From NCBI GenBank assembly GCA_023461435.1, contig JAEYLC010000010.1:310001-374000 (forward strand): a DNA stretch of 64,000 bases, read 5' to 3'. Of the stretch, positions 42,648-51,848 are shown one piece after another. A program made the position numbers and the translations under genes. Within the stretch, counting starts at the first letter, position 1; the number at the start of each line of letters is the position of its first letter. The notes under the pieces are model-generated. The model saw only the letters and a program-made list of their open reading frames with translations, ran no database searches and had not been told where the DNA came from. This DNA is from Bacillota bacterium. GTDB lineage: Bacteria > Bacillota > Clostridia > Christensenellales > SZUA-584.

Positions 42648-42765
42648 ATATGTCATGCTGAACGGAACGTGAGTGAAGTGAAGCATCCTATGATAAAACG
42701 CTTTAAACATGGGATTTTAGTCCGCTGCGTAGTCGCTTCGCTATTGCTCACTCAAAATCATTTAA
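42648..42765. repeat. Degenerate intergenic repeat element
   Basis: Starts TGTCATGCTGAACGGAACG, continues with GAAGTGAAGCATCCTATG, and ends with an imperfect complement (CTTCGCTATTGCTCACTC). This form (TGTCATGCTGAGC.../...GCTCAGAATGACA) is typical of non-coding dispersed repeats in bacteria. The gap 42582-42929 holds this and a fucI terminator, no gene. Confidence 0.5.
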
Positions 42766-42879
42766 CATTGTATTTATCGCAAAAAAGATATTGATTGGCC
42801 GTAAGAACTTGACTACAAAATGGACTCAAACAATACTGATTATCATTTGACGATGACACAGACATAGAGCCACATAAAA

Positions 42880-42912
42880 CAAGAAGGCTCCCCGCAGCGG
42901 GAAGCCTTCTGT
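42880..42912 (-). terminator. Terminator of the L-fucose isomerase gene
   Basis: AGAAGGCTCCCCG and CGGGAAGCCTTCT pair around CA; on the minus strand the stem is followed by TGTTTTATG. It lies just beyond the fucI stop. Confidence 0.75.
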
Positions 42913-42929
42913 CATGAAGAGAGAAATTG

Positions 42930-44696
42930 TTATTTGTACATCGGTCCGAGCGCCGCGCAAGCGCGGTAATCGGCGCCCTCAGCGTCCATGGTGCCAAAGG
43001 AGCTCCACGTAGAAGGACGGAACAGGCTTTGTTCGTCAACGTTGTGCATGCTGACCGGGATGCGCAGCATCGAAGCGAATGTGATGAGATCCTGACCGAT
43101 GTGGCCATAGCAGAACGCGCCGTGGTTCGCGCCCCATTTTTCCATCACCGTATAAACGCTTGTGAAAGCGCCTTTGCCCGTGAGCCGCGGCGCAAACCAT
43201 GTGGTCGGCCATGTTTTGTCGGTTCTTTCGTCAAGCGTCTTGTGTACATCGGAATCGAGCTCGCAGGTCCAGCCTTCGGCGAACTGAAGCACCATGCCAA
43301 GCCCTTTGACGATATTGAGACGGACGAGTGTCACCGGCATGCCGCCGCGCGTGCCGGTTTTGTAGTGGCTCGAGTAACCGCCGCCGCGGAAATAGAACTG
43401 ATCCGCGGGGCACCAGTCCGTGGCGCCAAGGCACGCGTCCACATCTTTTTGCGCCATATCATAGTACGGCTTGATAACCGGATTGCCGTTCGCATCCGAT
43501 GTGGCGCCCGAACCTTCGAGCGCGGCCGCGCCTGAGTTAATGAGGTGGATGATGCCGTTTTCGGCATAACCGGTCAGCTCTTTGCCCGTCACTCTCTTGA
43601 CGGCTTCGGGGCTCCAGTATGTGCGCACGTCCGCGAAAATGCCGGGGCGGTTGCTCAGCAGATGCTCAAACAGCATTGAGATGCCGTTAAGCGTATCGTT
43701 TTCGGTGGCAAGCACGAAAGCTTCGCGGATGCCGCTCCAGTCGAACTGGGAGTTCAGCATCGCTTCCGCAAAATCGAAGTTGGGCTTGTAGTCCGTCCAC
43801 TGGCGCTGGCCCTGAACGCCGCCCACAATTGCGTTGTGACCGCAGCTTTCTTCCACGAAACCAAGCTCCGCAAGGCGAGAGTTGCCCACCATCAGATCGC
43901 GAATGATCATCATCGACTTCACAACGAATTCCCACTGGGCGTCCTTCTGCTCGCGTGAGAAAGCGATATCCGCCGGGTTTTTGTCAAGGCCTTCCTGGCA
44001 GTTCTGCCGCGTCCACGCGATGGCTTTTTTGAATTCTTCGGGGTCGTAGATGCCAAGGTCAATACGGCGCAATATCTCCGTTTCATCGACGGATTCGCTT
44101 CTCATGCCGAAGTATTCCTGTATCATGTCCTGATTGAGTATGCTGCCGCCGATGCCCATGCACATCGAGCCGATTTGTAGATAGCTCTTGGCGCGCATCA
44201 TCTTGGCCGCGATGCCGCACTTGACAAAGCGCAGTATCTTTTCCTGCACGTCCGCGGGGATGCTGCGATCGGACGCATCCTGCACATCATGGCCGTATAT
44301 GCCAAATGCGGGAAGCCCTTTCTGGCTGTGCGCCGCGAGTACGGCGGCGAGGAACACCGCGCCGGGGCGCTCAGTGCCGTTAAAGCCCCAAACGGCTTTG
44401 ATCGTCATGGCGTCCTGATCCATCACCTCTGTGGAATAGCACCAGCAGGGGGAAACGGTCAGCGTGACGCCCACGTTTTCCTTTTCAAATTTTTCCTGAC
44501 ACATAGCGGCTTCCTTGACACCGCCGATCGTCGTATCGGCAATCACCACTTCCACAGGCTCGCCGTTCGGATATTTCAAGTTCTCTTTAATGAGCTTAGC
44601 TGCGGATATCGCCATACCCATCGTCTGGTCTTCGAGTCCTTCGCGGACGCCGTTTCTTCTGCCGTCGATACACGGCCTTATACCGATCTTTACCAT
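42930..44696 (-). CDS. fucI: L-fucose isomerase
   Basis: 588 residues, the full length of FucI. The start MVKIGIRPCIDGRRNGVREG, the segment MTIKAVWGFNGTERPGAV (metal/substrate Glu region), GIYGHDVQDASDRSIP and VGVGG-type regions match the family. It converts L-fucose to L-fuculose (also D-arabinose to D-ribulose), with Mn2+. AGGAGAAACGAT precedes the ATG. It lies downstream of a LacI regulator on the same strand (about 54 bp gap), divergent from the kinase cluster at 46155. Confidence 0.95.
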   Translation of the reverse strand: MVKIGIRPCIDGRRNGVREGLEDQTMGMAISAAKLIKENLKYPNGEPVEVVIADTTIGGVKEAAMCQEKFEKENVGVTLTVSPCWCYSTEVMDQDAMTIKAVWGFNGTERPGAVFLAAVLAAHSQKGLPAFGIYGHDVQDASDRSIPADVQEKILRFVKCGIAAKMMRAKSYLQIGSMCMGIGGSILNQDMIQEYFGMRSESVDETEILRRIDLGIYDPEEFKKAIAWTRQNCQEGLDKNPADIAFSREQKDAQWEFVVKSMMIIRDLMVGNSRLAELGFVEESCGHNAIVGGVQGQRQWTDYKPNFDFAEAMLNSQFDWSGIREAFVLATENDTLNGISMLFEHLLSNRPGIFADVRTYWSPEAVKRVTGKELTGYAENGIIHLINSGAAALEGSGATSDANGNPVIKPYYDMAQKDVDACLGATDWCPADQFYFRGGGYSSHYKTGTRGGMPVTLVRLNIVKGLGMVLQFAEGWTCELDSDVHKTLDERTDKTWPTTWFAPRLTGKGAFTSVYTVMEKWGANHGAFCYGHIGQDLITFASMLRIPVSMHNVDEQSLFRPSTWSSFGTMDAEGADYRACAALGPMYK

Positions 44697-44749
44697 ATCG
44701 TTTCTCCTGTCCTTTCGCGTTTATATGTTAACGGGGTGCCTTTATAGCC

Positions 44750-45760
44750 TTATTTTCGCGGTGCCGCTACGGAATCCCGAAGCACCGTCAGCGTGCGCAG
44801 TACGGTGATTTTCACGGGGTGGTCGCTGCGGCTGCGCATTCTTTCGAGCAGCATCTGAGAAGCGATCTTGCCGATATCCTCGATGGGCTGCGTCATCACG
44901 CTCAAATGCGGTTTAATGACCTGCGCAAACGGCATATCGTCGAATCCGAACAATGAAAGCTCATCGGGAACGCTGATGCCCTGTTCGTTGAGCGCCATCA
45001 TGGCGCCCACCGTCGTGTCGTAGTTGGTGGCAAACAAAGCCGTCATGGAAGGGTTGCCTGCAAGCAGCTTCTTGCACGCCTTGTATCCGCTTTCGATTGT
45101 AAAATCGCAGTGCTCGATGAGCGCGTCTTTGACTTCGATATTGTTCTTTTTGAGCGTCAGAACGTAACCCGAAAGACGGTCAAGCGCGGTGGAGACGTCT
45201 CTCGGGCCGGCGATGATGCCGATATCGGTATGCCCAAGCTGAATCAAATGGTCTGTGACGACCTGGGCGGCGTGCATGTTATCCACAAGCACCGCATCGA
45301 CATGGCCGATGCAGTCGGACACGATTCTGTCGAGCAGCACCACGGGGATGCGGCTCTCAATCGCTTCGTACAAATGCGAGCCGTCTGCGCCGACAGGCAT
45401 GTTGATAATGCCATCGACACGTTTCGCCATCAAAAAACGCACAAGCTCCGACTCTCTGTCGTGATCGCTGCGCGAGTCGCAGATGATGGTCGCGTAGCCG
45501 TTCTGGCGCAGCTCATCAACGATGATCGGTATGGTCTGCGCGACGTACACGTTACTGATATCAGGGATAATAATCCCGACAGTATTGGACTTATTCGTCT
45601 TTAGTCCGCGCGCGAACTCATTGACAGTGAAGTTGAGATCCTTGATGGCCTGCTCAATCTTTTCGCGGTTGGAGGGCAGCACATTGCCGCCGTTTATGTA
45701 TTTTGATATGGTTGCATAAGCGAGACCGGTACGCTTGGCCACGTCCTTAATTGTCGGCAT
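44750..45760 (-). CDS. LacI-family transcriptional regulator
   Basis: 336 residues from ATG 45760. HTH TIKDVAKRTGLAYATISKYI at the N-terminus, hinge GLKTNKSNTVGIIIPDISN, then a periplasmic-binding-like effector domain with LLDRIVSDCIGHVDAVLVDN. Represses the flanking sugar genes until an inducer binds; the inducer is presumably L-fucose or a pathway ketose (inferred). GGAAGGA lies 12 bp before the ATG. Promoter and operator are described at 45805 and 45831. Followed by fucI on the same strand. Confidence 0.93.
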   Translation of the reverse strand: MPTIKDVAKRTGLAYATISKYINGGNVLPSNREKIEQAIKDLNFTVNEFARGLKTNKSNTVGIIIPDISNVYVAQTIPIIVDELRQNGYATIICDSRSDHDRESELVRFLMAKRVDGIINMPVGADGSHLYEAIESRIPVVLLDRIVSDCIGHVDAVLVDNMHAAQVVTDHLIQLGHTDIGIIAGPRDVSTALDRLSGYVLTLKKNNIEVKDALIEHCDFTIESGYKACKKLLAGNPSMTALFATNYDTTVGAMMALNEQGISVPDELSLFGFDDMPFAQVIKPHLSVMTQPIEDIGKIASQMLLERMRSRSDHPVKITVLRTLTVLRDSVAAPRK

Positions 45761-45804
45761 AACAGGCGGTTCCTTCCAAATATAGTCAGAAAGACTTGCG
45801 ATAT

Positions 45805-45822
45805 AGCGCAAAACGTTACGCT
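45805..45822. promoter_or_regulatory. LacI-type operator at the lacI/fucI promoter
   Basis: AGCGCAAAACGTTACGCT: partly palindromic around AACGTT, just downstream of the minus-strand -10 at 45831, covering the expected start point. A related site is at 46016. Confidence 0.65.
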
Positions 45823-45830
45823 CTAATTTG

Positions 45831-45859
45831 ATATTAAACAGGATAGACTTGCGTGTCAA
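45831..45859 (-). promoter_or_regulatory. Promoter of the lacI-fucI operon
   Basis: On the minus strand TTGACA (complement of 45854-45859), 17 bp, TAATAT (complement of 45831-45836). Confidence 0.7.
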
Positions 45860-45979
45860 GTACAAATCACAAAAGAAGCGGTAATTTCCAATAAAAATCG
45901 ATGAAAGCGCGAAAGAAACAACAATATATATGTATTGGGGTGCCGCTTGATTTTGGGCGCTTGGCGGCTTGGAAAAGAG

Positions 45980-46008
45980 TTGACAGGGAATATATGCTGT
46001 GATAGAGT
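45980..46008 (+). promoter_or_regulatory. Promoter of the kinase-SDR-PHP operon
   Basis: TTGACA (45980-45985), 17-bp spacer, TAGAGT (46003-46008). Expected start near 46015, directly before the operator at 46016. Confidence 0.65.
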
Positions 46009-46015
46009 TTTTATA

Positions 46016-46033
46016 AAGCGAAACGTTACACGT
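46016..46033. promoter_or_regulatory. LacI-type operator at the kinase promoter
   Basis: AAGCGAAACGTTACACGT shares GCG and AAACGTTAC with the site at 45805. Its position at the start point fits repression by blocking RNA polymerase. The rest of the 394-bp divergent region shows no gene. Confidence 0.65.
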
Positions 46034-46154
46034 GGATGATATAATGTGTTTTGTATCAGCCGGAAAAGTATGCGGGTTATACCGGCCATCATTTGAGCCA
46101 TGATTTCATATTTTATGAATCTTCATCAAAAATAAATGAGTAAGGGTAATAATT

Positions 46155-47645
46155 ATGAAAGACTATTTAGCGGTGGACCTCGGAGCCAGCAACGGCCGGA
46201 CGATCATCGGACGGTTTGACGGCGAAAAATTAACGCTGGAAGAGCTGACAAGGTTTGAAAACAACTATGTCAAGCTGGGCGGCGCGTATTACTGGGACGT
46301 GCTGCGGCTGTATTCCAGCATCAAAGAGGCTCTTTTCAGCTACGCGAAATATATCAAGGGTGAATTGACGGGTATCGGCATTGACACATGGGGCGTTGAC
46401 TTTGGCCTGATCGATAAACAGGGGCGGTTGACAGGCAACCCGCGCGCTTACCGCGACCCGAGAGGCCCAAGAGGAAGAAAGGCTTTTGAAGCGGCCTGCG
46501 GCGAAAGATATGCGTTTGATCAAACGGGTATCGCCAGTATGGATTTCAACACGCTTTTTCAGCTGTATGACATGGTGCAGCTCAAGGACCCTCAGCTCGA
46601 TATCGCGGAGAATCTGCTTACGATGCCGGATCTGCTCGGTTATATGCTGAGCGGCGTAATGACTTCGGAATATACACATGCCACAACAACACAGATGCTT
46701 GATCCACAGGCAGGCAAGTGGTCAAAAGAGGTTATACAAAAATGCGGCGTAAACCCGCTGCTGTTTTGCGGCATACAGCAGTGCGGCGAGGTGAAGGGAA
46801 AGGCTCTGCCCGATATCGTCAGCGATACAGGGCTCAAAACCGCGCCGTCCGTTTTCTGTGTCGGGTCTCACGACACGGCTTCGGCCGTGGCTTGCGTACC
46901 CGCGACGGGAGACAATTACGCGTTCATTTCGAGCGGCACATGGTCGCTGCTCGGCATCGTCACAAGAGAGGCGATCATCAACGACTTTGTTTATGAGCAG
47001 GGTTTTTCCAACGAGGGCACGGTGGACGGCGGGTTCAGGCCGCTCAAGAACATTATGGGGCTCTGGATCATTCAGGAATGCAAACGTCAGTGGGACATTG
47101 AAAAAAAGCTGAGCTGGAACGAGATCGAGAAGATGGCAATAAGCGCGCCGGCGTTCCGGTCATTGATCGACGTGAACGCGCCGGTGTTCTTCGGCGGCGG
47201 CGATATGCCGGAAAAGATACAAGGCTTCTGTGCGCAGACAGGCCAGCCGATTCCCGAAACAAAAGGCGAAATCGCGCGGACGGTATACGAAAGCCTCGCG
47301 CTGAGCTATCGCGAAGCGTTTGACGGGCTGGAAAAGCTTAAAGGCAAGCGCATCGACGTGCTGCATATTGTCGGCGGGGGCGCAAAGGATGTGCTTTTAA
47401 ACCATATGGCGGCGGCGGCGATCAACCGCCCCGTGATCGCGGGCCCATACGAAGCCACGGCGATCGGCAATCTGATGATTCAGGTGAAGGCTGAGGGTGA
47501 AGTCAAAGGCTTCGCTCAAATGCGCGATGTGATACGCAACTCGTTTCCGGTGGAGACGTTTGAGCCGTCGGATACGCAAGCCTGGGACGACCAGTTTGAG
47601 CGTTATCAAAAGATCAAACAGCTGTACAGGCGAAGACAGCAATAA
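46155..47645 (+). CDS. FGGY-family sugar kinase, rhamnulokinase type
   Basis: 496 residues. Phosphate-binding motif VDLGASNGRTIIG at the N-terminus, GIDTWGVDFGLID and QTGIASMDFNTLFQL as in RhaB, ISSGTWSLLG, and GGGAKDVLLNHMAA as the ATP-binding motif of the second domain. RhaB phosphorylates L-rhamnulose at C1; beside L-fucose isomerase it probably acts on L-fuculose (or D-ribulose). The chemistry is well supported, substrate inferred. Weak ribosome site (AAGGGTAAT). First gene of a three-gene operon. Confidence 0.88.
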   Translation: MKDYLAVDLGASNGRTIIGRFDGEKLTLEELTRFENNYVKLGGAYYWDVLRLYSSIKEALFSYAKYIKGELTGIGIDTWGVDFGLIDKQGRLTGNPRAYRDPRGPRGRKAFEAACGERYAFDQTGIASMDFNTLFQLYDMVQLKDPQLDIAENLLTMPDLLGYMLSGVMTSEYTHATTTQMLDPQAGKWSKEVIQKCGVNPLLFCGIQQCGEVKGKALPDIVSDTGLKTAPSVFCVGSHDTASAVACVPATGDNYAFISSGTWSLLGIVTREAIINDFVYEQGFSNEGTVDGGFRPLKNIMGLWIIQECKRQWDIEKKLSWNEIEKMAISAPAFRSLIDVNAPVFFGGGDMPEKIQGFCAQTGQPIPETKGEIARTVYESLALSYREAFDGLEKLKGKRIDVLHIVGGGAKDVLLNHMAAAAINRPVIAGPYEATAIGNLMIQVKAEGEVKGFAQMRDVIRNSFPVETFEPSDTQAWDDQFERYQKIKQLYRRRQQ

Positions 47646-47671
47646 TATTCATCCGATAGGGAGGCTTTGAT

Positions 47672-48547
47672 ATGATAGATATGAGCAAATGGGAGCGGAT
47701 GGCCGCTTCGCGCGTCAATGAACGCGTTGCCGCGCCCGGCCGTCTTTCGGGCAAGGTCGCGGTGGCCACGGGCAGCGCGCAAGGCTTTGGCAAGGGTATT
47801 GCCGAGGGGCTGTATAACGAGGGCGCATCCGTGGTGATTGCCGATTTGAACGACTCTCTGGCCGCCACAGTGGCATCGGCGCTTGGCGATCGCGCGTTTT
47901 CGGTGCGCGTGGATGTGTCGGACGAGCAGTGCGTGGCGGAGATGATTCAAAAAACCGTCGAACGCTTCGGCGGCATCGATCTTTTTGTGAGCAACGCGGG
48001 CGTGCTCAAAGCGGGCTCGCTCGATGAGCTTGAGAAAAAGGATTTCGAGTTTGTCACATCCATCAATTATACGGCGTTTTTCACCTGCACCAAATACGCG
48101 TCGCGCATCATGAAGGCGCAAAGCGCCGCCGATCCAAGCTGGGCGGGCGACATCATCGAGATCAATTCAAAAAGCGGGCTTGAGGGCAGCAATAAGAACT
48201 TTGCCTACGCGGGCAGCAAGTTCGGCGGAATCGGCCTTGTGCAAAGCTTCGCGCTGGAGCTGTGCCCCTTCAAAATCAAAGTCAACGCCATTTGCCCCGG
48301 AAATTTTCTTGACGGGCCGCTTTGGACGGACCCTGAGCGCGGCCTGTTTGTGCAGTATCTGCGCGCGGGAAAAGTCAAGGGCGCGGCGTGCATTGAGGAT
48401 GTCAAGCGCTTTTATGAAGAAAAGGTGCCGATGCAGCGCGGCTGCCTGCCGTCTGACGTGATAAAGGCGATACTCTACGCGGTCGAACAGGATTATGAGA
48501 CCGGTCAGGCGATACCCGTCACGGGCGGACAGGTCATGCTGGGTTAG
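47672..48547 (+). CDS. SDR oxidoreductase, sorbitol-6-phosphate dehydrogenase (SrlD)-like
   Basis: 291 residues. NAD-binding TGSAQGFGKGIAEGL after a ~25-residue N-terminal extension; NAG motif FVSNAGVL; catalytic Ser/Tyr/Lys in EINSKSG and YAGSKFGGIGL. The end EKVPMQRGCLPSDVIKAILY plus VTGGQVMLG follows SrlD. SrlD interconverts sorbitol-6-phosphate and fructose-6-phosphate. A polyol phosphate or ketose phosphate substrate is therefore likely here. Start ATG behind GGGAGG. Confidence 0.85.
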   Translation: MIDMSKWERMAASRVNERVAAPGRLSGKVAVATGSAQGFGKGIAEGLYNEGASVVIADLNDSLAATVASALGDRAFSVRVDVSDEQCVAEMIQKTVERFGGIDLFVSNAGVLKAGSLDELEKKDFEFVTSINYTAFFTCTKYASRIMKAQSAADPSWAGDIIEINSKSGLEGSNKNFAYAGSKFGGIGLVQSFALELCPFKIKVNAICPGNFLDGPLWTDPERGLFVQYLRAGKVKGAACIEDVKRFYEEKVPMQRGCLPSDVIKAILYAVEQDYETGQAIPVTGGQVMLG

Positions 48548-48571
48548 ACAGAGGAGAATGGGGAAGAAGAC

Positions 48572-49849
48572 ATGCAGCAAGAGTATATTGAACAGCTGAA
48601 CGCGCAAACAAAAGAACAAAGGCTCGCGGCGGCAAGGGCGTTAAAAGCGCTGATCGACAGCGGCGACATCAAGGTGCCCGGGAAACAGGGATACACCAAC
48701 AACCATGTGCACACCACATATTCGTTCTCGCCGTATTCACCCGCGAAAGCCGTGTGGATGGCGCTGATGAGCGGCTTATCTACCGTGGGCATCATCGATC
48801 ATGACGCGATCGACGGCGCGCCCGAGTTTATCGAGGCGGGCGAGATTTTGGGGCTGCCCACGACGATCGGCTTTGAAATGCGCACCGATTGGTCGGGTAC
48901 GCCGCTGATCGGCAAACGCATCAACAACCCCGATCAGCTGTCGAGCGCGTATATCTGCGCGCACGGTCTGCCGCATACGCAGATCAAAAATGCGGACGCC
49001 TATTTGAAGACGATCCGAACGGCGCGCGAAAAGCGCAGCCGCGCGATGACAAAGAATCTCAACAGCATCACGCAGCCGCATGATATCTCGATTGATTATG
49101 ACACGGACGTGCTGCCGATATCGAGCGCGGCGGACGGCGGCGAGGTGACGGAGCGGCATATCCTGTTCGCGCTTTCGGGCAAGCTGATTGAGAGGTTCGG
49201 CAAGGGACAGACGCTGATCAGCTTTCTTGAAGGACCGCTTGACCTTAAACTCAGCGACGCGCAGAAAACGCTGCTCGGCGACACGGAAAGCGACATCTAC
49301 GCCTACGATCTGCTCAATGTGTTCAAAGGCAGTTTTGTAACACGGATTTTCATCGACGCGGCGCCGGATGAAACGCCGGATGTCAGAGAGGTCATCAAAA
49401 CGGTCAAGGCGCTGGGCGCGATACCGTCGTACTGCTATCTCGGGGATGTGGCGGCGTCGCCCACGGGTGACAAAAAAGCGCAGGCGTTTGAGGACGCGTA
49501 TCTCGAGGATGTGTTCACAGCCGCGAAGGATATCGGCTTTGACGCGATCGCGTACATGCCCTCAAGAAACACAACGGAGCAGCTTGAGCGCGTGATGAAG
49601 CTGTGCGACAAATACGGGTTTATGCAGATCAGCGGCGAGGACATCAACCAGCCGCGGCAGTCTTTCATATGCAGGCAGCTCGGCGAGCCGCGCTTTGCCC
49701 ATTTGATCGACACGACATGGGCGCTCGTGGGGCACGAGAGAGCCGCGACAAAGGATTTGAAAAGCGGCATGTTTGCGGACGGCGCACACTTAAGCCCTGA
49801 GCAGATGAAAGAACGCATCGAAAAATATAAAAAGATAGGACTCGAATAA
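48572..49849 (+). CDS. PHP-domain phosphoesterase-like protein
   Basis: 425 residues. PHP metal motif NNHVHTTYSFSPYSP (HxH), then VGIIDHDAIDGAPEFIEAG (HD) and GFEMRTDW (E) as in PHP domains; later GHERAATKDLKSG may give further metal ligands. PHP proteins hydrolyse phosphomonoesters or similar esters. Here it closes the kinase-SDR operon; its substrate might be a sugar phosphate from the pathway. GAGGAGAATGGGG upstream, 24 bp after the SDR stop. Confidence 0.8.
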   Translation: MQQEYIEQLNAQTKEQRLAAARALKALIDSGDIKVPGKQGYTNNHVHTTYSFSPYSPAKAVWMALMSGLSTVGIIDHDAIDGAPEFIEAGEILGLPTTIGFEMRTDWSGTPLIGKRINNPDQLSSAYICAHGLPHTQIKNADAYLKTIRTAREKRSRAMTKNLNSITQPHDISIDYDTDVLPISSAADGGEVTERHILFALSGKLIERFGKGQTLISFLEGPLDLKLSDAQKTLLGDTESDIYAYDLLNVFKGSFVTRIFIDAAPDETPDVREVIKTVKALGAIPSYCYLGDVAASPTGDKKAQAFEDAYLEDVFTAAKDIGFDAIAYMPSRNTTEQLERVMKLCDKYGFMQISGEDINQPRQSFICRQLGEPRFAHLIDTTWALVGHERAATKDLKSGMFADGAHLSPEQMKERIEKYKKIGLE

Positions 49850-49903
49850 CAGTATTGAAGCATCGAAATATTCAATAGCGGCTTTCGTCGGAAGAGTTGT
49901 CAA

Positions 49904-49957
49904 CGACAGGCGACTGGGGGATGATTTAAATTTTATTCTCTTCGTCGCCTGTTTTTA
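49904..49957 (+). terminator. Terminator of the sugar operon
   Basis: ACAGGCGAC (49906-49914) pairs with GTCGCCTGT (49944-49952), followed by TTTTA, with a 29-nt loop. Confidence 0.65.
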
Positions 49958-50023
49958 TCAGAATAGCCCTGAAGAGTTGATTAGGGAATATAAAGAGCTA
50001 TTTAGATACTTTCGGGCATCATA

Positions 50024-50056
50024 ATTCTGATGCCTCCGCATACGCTCCATCAGAAT
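50024..50056. repeat. Hairpin repeat of the ATTCTGA...TCAGAAT type
   Basis: ATTCTGATG and CATCAGAAT pair perfectly around 15 nt, followed by GACA; the dispersed-repeat form also suggested at 42648. Intergenic; no gene in 49850-50181. Confidence 0.55.
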
Positions 50057-50083
50057 GACAATTGAAACTTTGTCAGCAACCTG

Positions 50084-50111
50084 AGGCACCGGTAACTCCG
50101 GTGTCTTTTTT
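50084..50111 (+). terminator. Hairpin with T-run upstream of spoVB-like gene
   Basis: GGCACCGG, loop TAACT, CCGGTGTC then TTTTTT. It lies 70 bp before the spoVB-like start. Confidence 0.75.
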
Positions 50112-50181
50112 CACTGCGGTTTTTTCGCCGTCACGCCACATATATATTTTACTAACATTTCAAGTGACGGGACGGAAGCGG

Positions 50182-51720
50182 ATGAAACGAAGCTTTGTGA
50201 AGAATACGCTGATACTGACGTTGACCTCGCAGCTCCTGCGCGTGATCGGCATCTATCTGCTGGCTTATATGTCGGGAAAAATCGGTGAGGAGGGCATCGG
50301 CCTTTACCAGCTGATACTCTCCATCTATATGCTGGCGGCCACTTTTGCGTCGTCGGGCATCGGCATTGCGGTGTCGCGGCTCACGGCGGAGGCCATTTCA
50401 AAAAGCGGCGGGAGATCGACAACAAGCGTGCTTCGGCGCGCCGTGATGATCAGCCTGCTGCTCGGGGCGATTTTCGGCACTGCGCTGTATCTGCTGTCCG
50501 ATTTCATCGGCGGCGGTTGGCTCGGCGATGCGCGTACGATACTGTCCGTCAGGACGCTCGCGTTCGGGCTGCCGTTTATGGCGCTGACATCGAGCCTGCA
50601 AGGCTATTTCTACGGCATGAAGAAGGTGCTGAAGCCCGCGGGTCAGATGATGTTTGAGCAGATGGCACGCATCATGCTGATCATGCTGATTCTCGACGCG
50701 TTTTTGCCCAAGGGCCTTGAATACGCGTGTTTCGCGATCATTCTCTCGTGCATGATCTCCGAGGCGCTGTCGTGCTGCTTCGGCTTCATTCTATACCGCA
50801 TCGACAAACGCCAGTCCAGCCTCGCCGTGATCGAAGAGAAGGGCGTAACGAAGAAGATCGCGCATATCGCGCTGCCGATCGCCGTGAGCTCTTACATCCG
50901 CACAGCGCTGCGCACCGCCGAAAACACGATGATACCGGCGGGTCTGCGAAAATTCGGCGCGACCGCCAAGCAGGCGCTTTCGCAGTTCGGGCAGATCGGC
51001 ATGGCGATGCCGATCATATACTTTCCGTGCGGCATACTCGCCGCGGTCGGCACGCTGCTGATACCCGAGGTCTCCGAGGCTTACGCCGTTAAAAACATGC
51101 GGCGTGTGCAGTATATATTTGAAAAAGTCTTCAAAAACACCGTACTGCTCGCGATATTGTTCGCGGGTGTATTTATGGCGTTCGCGAAAGATTTCAGCCT
51201 GCTCATCTATCATACCGGCGATATCGCGCGGCTGCTTATGCTGCTTGCGCCGCTCGTGCCGCTCAACTATCTTGATTTAATTGTGGATTCAATACTCAAC
51301 GGGCTCAACCAGCAGGTTCAGACGCTCAAGATCAACATATTCGATTCCTCTTTGCGCGTATTGCTGATCTTTTTTCTCGTTCCCAAGTTCGGGATAAACG
51401 GTTACATCATCATTCTTTATGTCAGCGCGCTGATCAACGGGACATTGAGCATCCGGCGGCTGCTGATATCAAGCGAGACGCGGATTCCGTTTGCGAGCTG
51501 GATTTTAAAGCCGCTCTTCTGTGTCGCGTCGTCTGCCGTTGCCGTGAGAATGCTGTTTACGCTGCTGCCTTTTGGGGATGCTGTGAACGGCTGGGTCCTG
51601 ACGCTCAAGATTCTGCTGATGCTCTGCGTTTATATACTGCTGCTGTTTTTAACGCGGTGCCTTGACCGGGAGAACATCAACTGGTTCAAGCGGATGCTCA
51701 AAGGGGTGGGCGGCAGATAA
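50182..51720 (+). CDS. SpoVB/MurJ-type lipid flippase
   Basis: 513 residues from ATG 50182, with about 14 transmembrane segments and the polysaccharide-flippase (MOP superfamily) start KNTLILTLTSQLLRVIGIYL, EEGIGLYQLI and GIAVSRLTAEAI. MATE-like; SpoVB members act in spore cortex peptidoglycan precursor export, though similar proteins serve vegetative cells. No strong ribosome site at an earlier codon; GGACGGAAGCG upstream. Together with cwlD and spoIVA, one of several sporulation-linked genes in this part. Confidence 0.85.
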   Translation: MKRSFVKNTLILTLTSQLLRVIGIYLLAYMSGKIGEEGIGLYQLILSIYMLAATFASSGIGIAVSRLTAEAISKSGGRSTTSVLRRAVMISLLLGAIFGTALYLLSDFIGGGWLGDARTILSVRTLAFGLPFMALTSSLQGYFYGMKKVLKPAGQMMFEQMARIMLIMLILDAFLPKGLEYACFAIILSCMISEALSCCFGFILYRIDKRQSSLAVIEEKGVTKKIAHIALPIAVSSYIRTALRTAENTMIPAGLRKFGATAKQALSQFGQIGMAMPIIYFPCGILAAVGTLLIPEVSEAYAVKNMRRVQYIFEKVFKNTVLLAILFAGVFMAFAKDFSLLIYHTGDIARLLMLLAPLVPLNYLDLIVDSILNGLNQQVQTLKINIFDSSLRVLLIFFLVPKFGINGYIIILYVSALINGTLSIRRLLISSETRIPFASWILKPLFCVASSAVAVRMLFTLLPFGDAVNGWVLTLKILLMLCVYILLLFLTRCLDRENINWFKRMLKGVGGR

Positions 51721-51848
51721 TCAGGCATCAGATGATACGGCTTGAGCATGCGCTGTGCTTGTGGTAGAATTCAATGGTTAAAAGAGACAAGCCTCAAAAA
51801 CAACAATACGGCGATATAATACTGCGCCGCATTGATGAAGGAGAAACC

